Assembly (NCBI GenBank): GCA_016719945.1
Contig: JADJYE010000001.1
Span: forward strand, 372,001-436,000
Direction: 5' to 3'
DNA: 64,000 nt
Source of the DNA: Polyangiaceae bacterium
GTDB lineage: Bacteria > Myxococcota_A > Polyangia > Polyangiales > Polyangiaceae
The translations under genes were made by a program, and so were the position numbers. Shown piece by piece: positions 46,468 through 55,905 of the stretch. Positions within the stretch are counted from its first letter, which is position 1. Each line of letters opens with the position of its first letter. Under the pieces are notes generated by a model. That model was given only the letters and a program-made list of their open reading frames with translations. It was not told where the DNA came from and ran no database searches.

Positions 46468-48489
46468 TCAGCCTTCGGGAGCGCCAGGCGGCCGCCGCGC
46501 GGCCCCGAGGTAGACGTCCTCGAGCGCCCGCGCGAGACCGCGCGCGTCGCCGAGCGGTCCGCGCAGAACCCGCTCCCTCAGCTCCGCGCGGAGCGTGTCG
46601 AGCCGGCCCGTGTCCAGCGCGAGCCGCGCCGCCGCCTCGACGAACGCGCTCGCGTCCTCGGTCGCCAGGTCGTCGAGCCCAACGGCCCCGAGCAAGCTCC
46701 GCGAGACCCGCGCCGCCGGGGTCGACCCCATCAGCGACACGACCGGGACGCCCATCAGCAGCGCGTCGCAGGTGGTCGTGGTGCCGTGATATGGGAACGT
46801 GTCGAGCGCGACGTCGAGATCTCGATAGCCGCGCAGCGCGTCCTGGAAGCTCGGGGCATCCGCGCGCAGCTCGACGCGCCCGGCGCAGCCTGCCTCTGCG
46901 AACGGCGCGAGCAGCCGCTTCGTCGCAGTCGCCGAGCCAAAGACGCGCGGTCTGAGCACGAGCCGAGCCTCGGGCAGCGCCACGAGCACCCGCGCGAACA
47001 GCTCGAGCGTCGTGGGTGTGAGCTTGGTCGCTCGGTTGAAGCACCCGAACGTCGGCGACGCTCGGCCGTGGCGCGGGGTCACGTCGGGGATATCGCCCGG
47101 CAAGTAGACCCACGGCGGGCGCGGCAGGCGCGCGAGCCGCTCGCTGAAGTCCAGCTCGCTGCCCGCAGGATCGCAGGCAACGTCGGTGATGCGAAGGTCG
47201 ATGGAGCTGAGCCCCGTCGTCCCCGGGAAGCCCAGATACGTCACCTGCAGCGGCGCCAGGCGCGGCGTGAGGAGCTGCAAGACAGGGTCGCCGCTGTGCC
47301 CAGCAAGCTCGACGATCACGTCAGGCTGGGCAGAGAGCAGGCGCTCGCGCGCGCTCTGCCTCGGCATGCCCGCAAGGTCGAGCAGCTCGCGGCCGGCACG
47401 CAGCGCCTCGGTGGTCGCGTCCTTCACGACGGCGGTCGTGGCCAAGACCACCTCGACCCGCTCGGGATCGTGCGCCGCCAGGATCGGCCCGAGGAAGCGC
47501 GCCACGACGTGGTCGCGGAGGTCCGGGGAGAGGTACACGACCCGCGGGCGCCGGCTCCCTCGTTGCTCCCGTTCACCGGGCTCGGCGCGGGCCGTGAGCT
47601 CTTCGCGCGGGCCCGCCGAGCGCGACGACCCCGGTTCATCGTAGAGCCGCGTGGCGGCCTCGCCCCACGAGCGGTGCTCCTCGAACAGCGCGCTCGGCGC
47701 GAGGCGATCGCTGTGCGCGAGCGCGAACAGTCGCATCGAGCCGAGGTCGAGCGCCCGCGTCCCCTGCAGCTGGGCCGCTGCGCGCTCGGCCGTGGCCGCC
47801 GCCTCGTCGCACGCGCCGAGCGTGGTCTGCAGGGCCGCGAGCGACTCGAGCGCGTCCGTAGAGGTGGGCGCGATCTCCAGCGCCCGCGTGAGCGCGGACA
47901 GCGCGCCGTCGAGGTCGAGCGCTCGCCGGCGCGCGTCACCCAGGTTGGCGAGGACCGCCGCGTCGGTCGGGAGCAGCGACGCCGCGGTCTCCAGCGCTGC
48001 GAGGCTGTCTCGCCCAGCGCCGAGCCTCGCGAGCACCAGGCCGAGCTCATTGAACAGCGCGCCGCTGTGGGCCGAGCGCGCCGTCGCTCGCAGCAGGACC
48101 TCGCGCGCCCCCGCCACGTCGCCGAGCGCCGCGAGCGCCCGCGCGTGGAGCAGCGGGCCCGCTTCGCGCTCGGGGGCCGCGGCGGTGGCGGCCTCGGCGA
48201 GCCGAAGCGCCTCGTCGGCGCGCCCGAGCGCGAGCGCCGTCTTCGCGAAGTTCGAAAGCAGCGCCGCGCTCTTGCCGCCCAGGTCCACGGCGCGTCGGTA
48301 GAGCGCCGCCGCGGCCTCGAGGTCTCCGCGCTCGCGGAGCAGGTTGGCGAGGTTGTTGAGCGTCGTCGGGCGCGACGGGTCCAGCTCGAGCGCGCGCTCG
48401 AAGGCGCGCGCCGCGCCCGCGTGATCGCCCCCGGCCACCAGCTCGTTTCCGAGCTTGTGCAGGCCGTCGGCGTCGCTGGGCTCCGTCAC
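46468..48489 (-). CDS. TPR protein with O-GlcNAc-transferase-like (GT41/SPINDLY) domain
   Basis: A 673-residue protein. Residues ~5-245 are TPR repeats (GNELVAGGDHAGAARAFERALELDPSRP, LNNLANLLRERGDLEAAAALYRRAV). Residues ~310-670 are the GT41 catalytic region, with VVYLSPDLRDHVVARFLGP, the VELAGHSGDPVLQLLTPR stretch, PLQVTYLGFPGTTGLSSID and LDTFPYHGTTTTCDALLMGVP. This is the domain order of eukaryotic OGT and bacterial SPINDLY-like enzymes, which transfer a sugar from a nucleotide sugar to protein Ser/Thr. There is no signal peptide, so it acts in the cytoplasm. It is the last gene of the greA operon. Confidence 0.9.
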   Translation of the reverse strand: MTEPSDADGLHKLGNELVAGGDHAGAARAFERALELDPSRPTTLNNLANLLRERGDLEAAAALYRRAVDLGGKSAALLSNFAKTALALGRADEALRLAEAATAAAPEREAGPLLHARALAALGDVAGAREVLLRATARSAHSGALFNELGLVLARLGAGRDSLAALETAASLLPTDAAVLANLGDARRRALDLDGALSALTRALEIAPTSTDALESLAALQTTLGACDEAAATAERAAAQLQGTRALDLGSMRLFALAHSDRLAPSALFEEHRSWGEAATRLYDEPGSSRSAGPREELTARAEPGEREQRGSRRPRVVYLSPDLRDHVVARFLGPILAAHDPERVEVVLATTAVVKDATTEALRAGRELLDLAGMPRQSARERLLSAQPDVIVELAGHSGDPVLQLLTPRLAPLQVTYLGFPGTTGLSSIDLRITDVACDPAGSELDFSERLARLPRPPWVYLPGDIPDVTPRHGRASPTFGCFNRATKLTPTTLELFARVLVALPEARLVLRPRVFGSATATKRLLAPFAEAGCAGRVELRADAPSFQDALRGYRDLDVALDTFPYHGTTTTCDALLMGVPVVSLMGSTPAARVSRSLLGAVGLDDLATEDASAFVEAAARLALDTGRLDTLRAELRERVLRGPLGDARGLARALEDVYLGAARRPPGAPEG

Positions 48490-48517
48490 CGCGGCCTGCC
48501 GTGCCCCAAGCTCTCGG

Positions 48518-49804
48518 CTATTTCACGACCGCGGGCGGAGCGTGCACGACGAGGCCGAGCAGCTCACCGCCGTTCGTCATCACGAAGGCGTGTCGCCCAT
48601 ACGCGGCGGGCGTCATCGCGATCTCGTTGCCAGGCTCGATGCCGTCGATCACCCCTCCCCGCGTCGGCTCCACGAGGAACACCCCGTATCGCGTCGTCGA
48701 CACCAGGACCGCGCCCGCGATCTCGACCGGCGCAGAGATCCCACCCTCGGGCAGCTTCTTCTGCCACAGACGCGCGCCCGTGTCGGGGTCGATGCCCCAC
48801 AGGCCCGTGCGCCCGGAGGCCGCGATGAGCAAGCGACGCGCCGGCGCGTCGGGGCCCGGCCCTCCGCCGATCTGGGGACGGCTGGCGTGCGCGGGCTGCT
48901 CCCAGAGCAGCAGGTTGTTGGTGCCGACGGCCTTGTCGTTGCGCCAGAGGATGCGCCCCGACTCGACCTCGAGCGCGTAGATGCCGCCGTCGTAGTGCGC
49001 GACGATCGCCGCTTCGGTCTTGCCCACCTTGGTGAGCACGGGCGTCGTGTCCGCGTCGAGGTACTGCGGCGCGTCCCCCGTGGAGGTCTGCGCGTCGAGC
49101 GTCAGATCCACGTTGGGCCATTGCTCGGCGCCGTCCTTCGTGGAGTACGCCATCGCGCTGCCGTCCGAGAAGGCGGTGAACACCTTGCCGTGGCCGACCA
49201 CGCAGCCCGCGTACCCGCCGATCTCGATGCCGAACGCGGGCGTGCGGTGCTGGTAGAACTTGAGCTTGCCCGTCTTCTTGTCGATCGCGATCAGCGTATC
49301 GTTCGCGTTGACCATGAAGAGAGTCGGGCCGTCGAGCACCGGGCGGCGGGCGACCTCGGAGTTGGTCATGAAGCGGTAGACGAGCTCCCCCGTCTTCGCC
49401 TTGATCTTGTACAGAGCGCCGTCGGTCGAGCCGAAGTAGACGACGTCTTCTTCGGGGTCGTAGAGCGGCTCGCACTGCACCGGTCCGAGCGTCGCGAAGC
49501 GATAGAGCACGTCGCCGTTCCGAGCGTCGACCGCGTACAGCCCGCCGTCCTGCGAGGGGACGAAGACGCGCAGGTGGTCCACGTCGATCGCCGGCTTGCC
49601 GCGCTCGTACGCGAGATCCTCGATCTTGTTCTTGTCGGTCAGCTGCTTGCGGAACGCGATGGAGAGGGCGCCGCCAGGGCGGTTCACCCACAGCGGAAGC
49701 TCGGGGACGGCGAGCCCGCCGAGCGAGTCGCAGCCCGTGGCGCCCGCGCCGAGGCCAGCGGCCGCGACCGCCTTCAGGAAGCGCCGCCGGTCAGTGCGTG
49801 CCAT
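48518..49804 (-). CDS. BamB-like PQQ-repeat beta-propeller lipoprotein (Tat signal)
   Basis: A 428-residue protein with a twin-arginine signal and lipobox (DRRRFLKAVAAAGL to GATGC). PQQ-like beta-propeller blades follow: GGLYAVDARNGDVLYRF, GALYKIKAKTGELVYRF, DTLIAIDKKTGKLKFY, GGIYALEVESGRILWRN, TGLWGIDPDTGARLWQK. This is the fold of BamB, a subunit of the outer-membrane protein assembly machine, although E. coli BamB uses the Sec route; Tat export here is odd. The start overlaps the upstream YfgM-like gene by 14 bp, mirroring the yfgM-bamB order of other bacteria. Confidence 0.82.
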   Translation of the reverse strand: MARTDRRRFLKAVAAAGLGAGATGCDSLGGLAVPELPLWVNRPGGALSIAFRKQLTDKNKIEDLAYERGKPAIDVDHLRVFVPSQDGGLYAVDARNGDVLYRFATLGPVQCEPLYDPEEDVVYFGSTDGALYKIKAKTGELVYRFMTNSEVARRPVLDGPTLFMVNANDTLIAIDKKTGKLKFYQHRTPAFGIEIGGYAGCVVGHGKVFTAFSDGSAMAYSTKDGAEQWPNVDLTLDAQTSTGDAPQYLDADTTPVLTKVGKTEAAIVAHYDGGIYALEVESGRILWRNDKAVGTNNLLLWEQPAHASRPQIGGGPGPDAPARRLLIAASGRTGLWGIDPDTGARLWQKKLPEGGISAPVEIAGAVLVSTTRYGVFLVEPTRGGVIDGIEPGNEIAMTPAAYGRHAFVMTNGGELLGLVVHAPPAVVK

Positions 49805-51260
49805 CGTCGTCCCCGCCAGGAGCCGGCGCCTGAGGCATGGGGGCGGGCATCGGAGGGGTGGGCATCCCGTCGGGCGCCTCGCCGTGGTCGTCGCCGTGCC
49901 CGGCGCCCTGCTGCTTCATCTGCTCCTGGATCCAGGCGTTGATCTCCTCTTCGGTCGGCTGGCGGCCCGCCGCGAAGGGGCTCGCGAGCTGCTTCTTCTT
50001 CGGCAGCGCCTGAGGATCGACGGCGCGCAGGTACTGCTCGACGTTCTCCCGGAGCTTACGCTGCGGGGGCGTGCCGTCGGCCGGCGGGACCTCGAGCTTC
50101 TTGTACAGCGCGACGAGCAGCTCCTTGGCCCGGTCTTTCTCGCCCTTCCTGAAGTGGATGCGAGCCTGGTGGTATTTCGCGAGGTCCTCGAAGGACTTGT
50201 CCATCCCCTCGAGCTCGCGGAAGGCGTTGAGCGCGCCGTCGTGGTCCTTCTTGGCCTCGAGCGCGAAGGCCTTGCCCTCGGTCGCCCGGGCGCGGACGTC
50301 GAGGTCTGCCTTCGCCAGCTCGGTCGTGAGCACCTCGTTGAAGCCGCTCAGCGCTGCGTCGGCCTCCCCTCGATCGAGGTGGATGCCCGCCTTGCCGAGG
50401 CGGGCGAGGATCGCCGCGCCCGAGCTCGGGTGCTCGGCCGTGACCTTCTCGTACGCCGCGAGCGCGGCGTCTGCGCGGGCTGCGTGGGTCCCGAAGGAGG
50501 GTCGAGGGTCCGTCTCTTTGAGCTGCGCCTGCATCGGCGAGGGGGGCGCCCCCTCCGCGATCACGTCGCCGCGCTCGTTCGACAGCGCCGCGATCAGCGC
50601 GTCAGAGGACGCCGCGCGCGCCTTGTCTTGGCGATCGAGGTAGAACATCACCCCGCCCGCGATCGCGAGCGCAGCGGCGATCCCCCCTAGAACCAGCTTG
50701 AAGTTCGTCTTCAGCCAGCGCTGCGTGCCGGACGCGGCGCGCGCGAGCTGGTCTTGAACGACCTCGCCCGTCGACAGGCCGATCGCGCTTCCGCTCGTCT
50801 TCGACTTGCCGAGCGCGGACTCCTGGCGGCGCCGCAGCAGCTCCTTCGCGCGCGCGTTCTTGTCCTTCGGCAGGGGGTCGCGAGCGACGGCGACCTCCTC
50901 CTCGTCCTCGCCGTCCTCGTCCTCGTCCTCGTCCTCGTCGTCCTCGTCCTCGTCCTCGCCGTCCTTCGGCGCTGCCTTCTTCTTCGCGGGCGCGGACGGC
51001 GCCGCGACGGGCTTGCCCTCGCGCGCGGCGCGCCTCTTCTGCGCCTCTTCGCGCCGGCGCGCGGCGCGGTTCGCGGGGGCCTTCGGCTTGTCCTCGGCGT
51101 CTTCTTCTTCGCCGGCCTCTTCGCCTTGTTCAGCGTCGACGCCGAGCGCCTCGGCGACCCCTCGCGTGGAGGCGTCGCGCTCGACGGAGTCGTCCTCGTC
51201 GCCGTCATCGCGCGCGGCGGGTTCGTCGAGGTCTTCGTCGTCCTTCTTCTTGTCGGCCAC
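49791..51260 (-). CDS. YfgM-like membrane-anchored TPR protein with acidic N-terminus
   Basis: A 489-residue protein. Residues 1-140 are strongly charged and disordered, with acidic runs (DEDEDDEDEDEDEDGEDEEE). A transmembrane helix lies at ~188-208 (FKLVLGGIAAALAIAGGVMF). The periplasmic part has TPR-like repeats (AALAAYEKVTAEHPSSGAAI, ALSGFNEVLTTELAK, HQARIHFRKGEKDRAKELL) and a His/Met/Pro-rich tail. YfgM is an ancillary Sec-translocon/BamB-linked protein, so the overlap with the BamB-like gene supports an outer-membrane biogenesis role. The acidic domain is an addition not found in YfgM. Confidence 0.78.
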   Translation of the reverse strand: MADKKKDDEDLDEPAARDDGDEDDSVERDASTRGVAEALGVDAEQGEEAGEEEDAEDKPKAPANRAARRREEAQKRRAAREGKPVAAPSAPAKKKAAPKDGEDEDEDDEDEDEDEDGEDEEEVAVARDPLPKDKNARAKELLRRRQESALGKSKTSGSAIGLSTGEVVQDQLARAASGTQRWLKTNFKLVLGGIAAALAIAGGVMFYLDRQDKARAASSDALIAALSNERGDVIAEGAPPSPMQAQLKETDPRPSFGTHAARADAALAAYEKVTAEHPSSGAAILARLGKAGIHLDRGEADAALSGFNEVLTTELAKADLDVRARATEGKAFALEAKKDHDGALNAFRELEGMDKSFEDLAKYHQARIHFRKGEKDRAKELLVALYKKLEVPPADGTPPQRKLRENVEQYLRAVDPQALPKKKQLASPFAAGRQPTEEEINAWIQEQMKQQGAGHGDDHGEAPDGMPTPPMPAPMPQAPAPGGDDDGTH

Positions 51261-51291
51261 GGGCGCGACTTTAGTAGCCGCACCCTGCGCG

Positions 51292-54200
51292 TCAATCGCG
51301 CTCTTTCGGGGGCTCTTTCGCCAGCTCTCGGCGCAGGGGGACGACGACGCACGCCTCCACGGCGACCCCTTGGGTCACGTAGAAGACCAGGCTCACGTGT
51401 TTGCCGGGGGTCGTCTTGACCGTGGTCGGCAGGTCTGCGGCCACCTCGATGGCCCCCTCCCCGCTCGGGATCGGCAGGGTGACGGTGCGCGAGGCGTCCA
51501 GCTCGGGCCGGTTCTTGGGGATGGGCGCCTTCTTTTCGGAGCTGGTCGGCACATCCCCGCGGGGACCGACCCGGATCTCCCCGCCGGCGGGAGCTGACGC
51601 CCGACAAACGACGCGAGCCCGGGCGTCGCGGTCGGCCGGCGGCAAGGCCCCCTCCGGCAGCTCGGGCACGACGAAGTCGACCGACACGCCGCTCGACGCG
51701 AAGCGCTTGAGGCGACCGAGCTCGGCGTCGCGCGCCGGGCCGCCGACGTGCTTCAGGACGTCGGCCTTGATCGCGTAGAGGACGCCGTTCGGCAGGGGGT
51801 CGGGCATGCCCAGCATCGAGACGAGAGGGGCCGACAGCTCCGGGCCCGCCCCGAGCTCGAGCAGCGCCTCGGTGATCGCGACGCGGCTGGTGAGGTATCG
51901 CTCCTGCATCAGATGCTCGGCGAGCGCTGGACGGGCGGCGTCCTCTCCGATCTTCGCGAGGGCTTCGGCCACGTAGGGCCGCAGCCGCACATCGTGCAGC
52001 CCCCGCAGCAGCGCGCCGACCGCTTGCTCCGCCTTGAGCGAAGAGAGCGCCTCGAGCACCTGTCGCGCCCGCTCGAACGTGAGGGAGTCCTCGGGGCGTG
52101 GGCGACCCGACTTGGGAAAGGCCGCGATCCACCAGGCGACGAGCACGTCCTGCCCACGGTCGTCGCCCGCCTCCGCGAGCGCGAGCGCCGCGAGCCGCTT
52201 CTTGCCGAGGTCGCTACCGGTCACGAGCTCGTAGGCGTGGGGCGCCCCCTCCCCCAGCCGCACGAGCGCGAGCGCCAGGTAGGCCTTCGCCTCGGGATCG
52301 TCTTCGCGCGTGAGCGCCAGGCGCAGGGCAGGCGCTGCGTCTTTGCGGCGGAGCTCGAACAGGACCTCGGCAGATTTTCTTCGGATCGAGACGTCGGCGT
52401 CGTCGAGCAGCGCCGCGACGTCGAGCGCGGCGTCGCCGTCCCCCGCGAGCCCGCGGCGCAGCGGCTCTGGGAGGCCTTTGCCCTCTCGCACCCTCCCCTC
52501 GCGCTCGTAGCGGCCGTGGGAGCCCTCCAGCGCCCTCAGATCTGCGCGCATCACCGCGAGCTCCGACGGGTACGTGGAGGACACGTCGCGCCGCTGCCGG
52601 GGGTCGTCGGTCAGATCGTACAGCGCGCACGCCCCTGCTCTTCGCAGGCACACGAGCCTGCGCGGCCCCTTCGCGAGCAGCGTCATGTCCCCGGACTCCG
52701 AGAACGCGATGCCTCCCGCGGGATCGCCCGGGGCGACGCCCGCGAACAGATCGCCGAGGTCTCTGCCTCGGACCCGAGCCGGCCGCGGGACCCGCAGCGC
52801 CGCGAGCGTCGTGGGCAGCAGATCGACCAGCTGAACCGGCTCGACGACCCGGCTGGCTGGCACGAGCCCCGGCGCGTTCACCACCAGCGGAACGCGGACC
52901 TGCTCCTCGTACACGGTGGTGCCGTGGTAGCGCCCGCCGTGGTCGCCGAACTCCTCGCCGTGATCGGCCGTGACGATCACGAGCGTCTTGGGCCTGCGCG
53001 CTCGCACCTCCTTGACGAGGTCCCCGATCGCGCGATCCGAAGCGGCGATCTCCGCGTCATAGCGGTCGATGTCGCGCGCACCGAAGTCGTGCTCCGGGTG
53101 GGCCTCGTACGGCTCATGAGGCTCGAACAGGTGCACCCACAGAAAGACGCGGTGATCCTTGGCCTCGTTGTCGAGGTATTGCGTCACCTGCCCGACGCGG
53201 CCGGCAGCGGGCAAGAACTCCTCGCGGACGTATTCGAACCCGAGCTTGCGCTCCGAGAACGACGTGAACCGCGCCTCGTCGATGAAGAACACCGCCGGGG
53301 GGTAAAAGGCGGCGGTGCGGTAGTCGTAGCGCCGCAGGTGGTCGGCCCACGTCTCCGAGTCCGCGCCGAGGTCCATCGCGAGCAGCGGTCGCGTGAACTT
53401 GCCGGTCATCAGCGACGTGATCGCGTAGGAGGTGTGCGGCGTCGCGGTGTACGCCCGCTCGAAGACGAGCCCCTCACCTGCCAGCCCGTCGAGGCTGGGC
53501 GTCGTGGGGCGATCGTAGCCGTACGCGCCGACGTGGTCGGCGCGCAGCGCGTCGACCGTCACCAACAGCACGTCCCACCCGTCGAGCTCGAGCGCGCCCG
53601 AGCTCGACGCTTCCATCGAGGGCGGGGGTGCGTCGAGCGGCTCAGGCGGATCGAGCCGCGCCGCCACCTCGACCACGTGGCCGAGGATCGGCGCGTGCTC
53701 GACGTAGATGAAGCGGATGTTGTCGGCGCGCTTGAGCCGCGCGGCGGCGTTCGGGAGCATCGCCGCCGACACCGCGAACAGCGCGAGGGCGACCACCGCC
53801 CGGGCGGCAGCGAACCGGCGAGCGAGCCCGCGCGCAGCCGACCCTTCCGAAGCCCCCCGCGGGGCGACGCCAGGGAGTGGACCGTAGCCGAGCGTGACGA
53901 GCGCCGCGCCTACGACCGCGAGCAGGCCGAGGCCCAGGTGGAAGGCAGGGTAGAGCCGGGGCAGCACGCGCACGTTGGCGAGCTCGAGCCCGACCGCGCA
54001 GCCGAGCCCCGCGCAGGTCGCCGCGAGCGCGCGGGCCAGAGGGGCCAAGGCGCCCGAGCGCGCGCGGGACGTGGGGGCCGATGAAGAAGCTCGCTCCGCC
54101 GCAGATCGCGCCGAAGCCGAGCGCGAAGAGCGGCCGCTTGATGCCGTCGAAGTGCCGACCGGTCGACACCCCCCACGCGAGCGCGACCGAGAGCAGGCCG

Positions 54201-54520
54201 ACCGACGCGCCGAGCGCGACGCGCGCGCGCGGGCGCGCCGCGGCGCCGAGCAGCGAGATGAGCGCCCCCGCGAGCAGCGCAGCCGGCGCGAGCGCGAGCG
54301 CGGCGATGGGCATGAGCGCCCGCTGCGCGAGGAGCGCCTCGGCGAGGCTCGTCAGCTCGCTGCGCGAGAAGTACGCGACGGCCCACAGCTCTGCCCAAAC
54401 GAGCGCGAGCGCGAGCAGGTACGTGTCCCAGAGCCGCTCGCCTGGGAAGCCCCCGCCCGAGCCCCCCCCGGCCGAGGCACCCCGACGAGCGGGCGCGTTC
54501 GATGCCCGCGGGGCGCTCAC
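51292..54520 (-). CDS. Membrane sulfatase-like phosphotransferase with HEAT repeats, one frame change
   Basis: About 1076 residues from ATG 54520 when one +1 frame change near 54060-54077 (GTGGGGGCC) is bridged. The N-terminal ~300 residues carry about seven TM helices; the shift lies in the fourth/fifth (FFIGPHVPRA changes to APLARALAATCAG). The alkaline-phosphatase-like domain follows: LLVTVDALRADHVGAYGY, ITSLMTGKF, VIVTADHGEEFGDHGG. The formylglycine motif (C/S-x-P-x-R) is absent, and TPHTSYAITSLMTG is in its place. The C-terminal ~300 residues are HEAT-like repeats (KSAEVLFELRRKDAAPALRL). The topology resembles LtaS or lipid-A phosphoethanolamine transferases. It starts 3 bp after greA. 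Confidence 0.8.
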
Positions 54521-54523
54521 ATT

Positions 54524-55000
54524 TCAGCCGTAGCGAATGTCGAGGATCTCGTACGTGCGCTGGCCGTTCGGGAGCTTCACCTTGACCTCGTCGCCGACGA
54601 AATGGCCGAGCAGCGCGCGAGCGAGCGGGGAGGCCACCGAGATGCGCCCCTGGTCGAGGTTCGCCTCCTCGGGGCCGACGATCTGGTAGCTCGACTCGTC
54701 GCCGGTGTCCGCGTTGGACAGCTTGAGCCGAGCGCCGAACTGCACCTTGTCGCTGTTGATCTTCGAGGGGTCGATCACCTCGGCTCGCGACAGCGACTGC
54801 TCGATGTGCGAGATGCGGGCGACGATCATGCCCTGCCGTTCGCGCGCGGCGTGGTACTCGGCGTTCTCGCTGAGATCGCCGTGCTCGCGCGCGGTGCCGA
54901 TGTCCTTGATCACCTGAGGCAGCTCGGCCTCCTTGAGCCTCTTCAGCTCTTCGCGCAGGCGGACCTGGCCCTCGGGGGTCATCGGGACTTTCTCGGACAT
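54524..55000 (-). CDS. greA: Transcription elongation factor GreA
   Basis: A 158-residue factor that restarts backtracked RNA polymerase by stimulating transcript cleavage. The N-terminal coiled-coil has GDLSENAEYHAARERQGMI, with the catalytic acidic residues (DLSENAEY) conserved. The C-terminal FKBP-like domain is YQIVGPEEANLDQGRISVASPLARALLGHFVGDEV. Length and motifs are standard. The gene is first in a run that continues with the membrane sulfatase 3 bp later; it has no sequence of its own suggesting special control. Confidence 0.95.
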   Translation of the reverse strand: MSEKVPMTPEGQVRLREELKRLKEAELPQVIKDIGTAREHGDLSENAEYHAARERQGMIVARISHIEQSLSRAEVIDPSKINSDKVQFGARLKLSNADTGDESSYQIVGPEEANLDQGRISVASPLARALLGHFVGDEVKVKLPNGQRTYEILDIRYG

Positions 55001-55096
55001 GGCAGGCTCTTCTTAGTCCAAAGCCATGCGAGCGCCAAGCGAGCCCGGCGCTCGTTTCGCTGCGAGCGTGGTTGAGCGCCGGTTTCGGCGCGCTGC

Positions 55097-55525
55097 CTAC
55101 TCGACCGAGACGGTGGTCTTCAAGATGTCGCGGCCGGTCGGCTTGGTCGCGTCGGCCGACTCTTCTGCCGTGACCGTGAGATCGAAGGACTTGAACGCGG
55201 CCTTGAACGTCAGCTCCCCGTTGTAGCTGGAGTCCACCTTGAGCGCGCCCATGTTCTGGAGCGTCGAGTCGTCCTTCTTGGGGAGCACCCAGACGACGTA
55301 CGTGGTGGCCGACGGCTGCAGCTTGGCGGGATCGCCGAGGTGCTCCACCGAGACGGTGTATTCCATGTTGCCGTTGTCGCCGGCCGCGGCCGCGACTTCA
55401 CCCTTGGCGAAGGGAACCGCTGCGTCGGGCGTCAGGACGAAGGTCGCGCCGCCGCAAGCAGCCGTGGTGACGAGGCAAGCGACGACAGCCGCACGCCGCG
55501 CGTTAAGGAGGATGTTCTCGAGCAT
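55097..55525 (-). CDS. Small lipoprotein, unknown function
   Basis: A 142-residue lipoprotein starting at the ATG for MLENILLNARR, 6 codons inside the longest frame. The lipobox is TTAAC, followed by a short linker and a beta-rich domain (MEYTVSVEHLGDPAKL, TTYVVWVLPKKDDSTLQNMGALK, YNGELTFKAAFKSFDLTVTAEES). The fold looks like a small beta-sandwich with strands of even length; I have no family for it. It lies 96 bp upstream of greA on the same strand. Confidence 0.72.
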   Translation of the reverse strand: MLENILLNARRAAVVACLVTTAACGGATFVLTPDAAVPFAKGEVAAAAGDNGNMEYTVSVEHLGDPAKLQPSATTYVVWVLPKKDDSTLQNMGALKVDSSYNGELTFKAAFKSFDLTVTAEESADATKPTGRDILKTTVSVE

Positions 55526-55905
55526 GGGCGCTCTATAGCGCACGAGGTCCCGTCAGGCGAGGAATCGGACCCGCGCGGATCGCCCTGTGTGCCGCGCGTT
55601 CGCGAGGCCTGGCGAGGTCGCGCAGAGATCGTTGACGTCGAGCTCGAGCGCTCGACGTCAAGCGGCCCGCTGCTCGCTTTTGCTCATCGCTGCGGCCCCC
55701 GACGGATGCGTTCAGCAGGTCCTTCGCGAGCTTCTGGAGGAGCTCGAGGTTTTGCTCCTGTGCATGTTTAGATATGTTCCATAATTCATTATAAATATTG
55801 CATAATTTAGTCCCGTTATCGGGCGGATCTGGGGCCCATGATTCGAGCGGACGAGCCGAGCGATTTTTCGACAGGCCACGCATCGTGCGCTAAAGCCCGA
55901 CGAGC
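55526..55905. other. Gene-free 380-bp region with AT-rich island
   Basis: The sequence between the small lipoprotein and the sulfatase-like gene contains a run of strongly AT-rich bases at ~55766-55816, unlike the GC-rich surroundings. A minus-strand frame (55533-55883) crosses it and reads NELWNISKHAQEQNLELL, a plausible amphipathic helix, but its ends look non-coding. A shared divergent promoter region is expected here, but I see no clear -35/-10 pair. Confidence 0.6.

Noticed and set aside
46123..46513. Short plus-strand frames in the palindromic array
   Set aside because: They simply translate the repeat units; the translated repeats recur with the DNA period and have no independent start signals.
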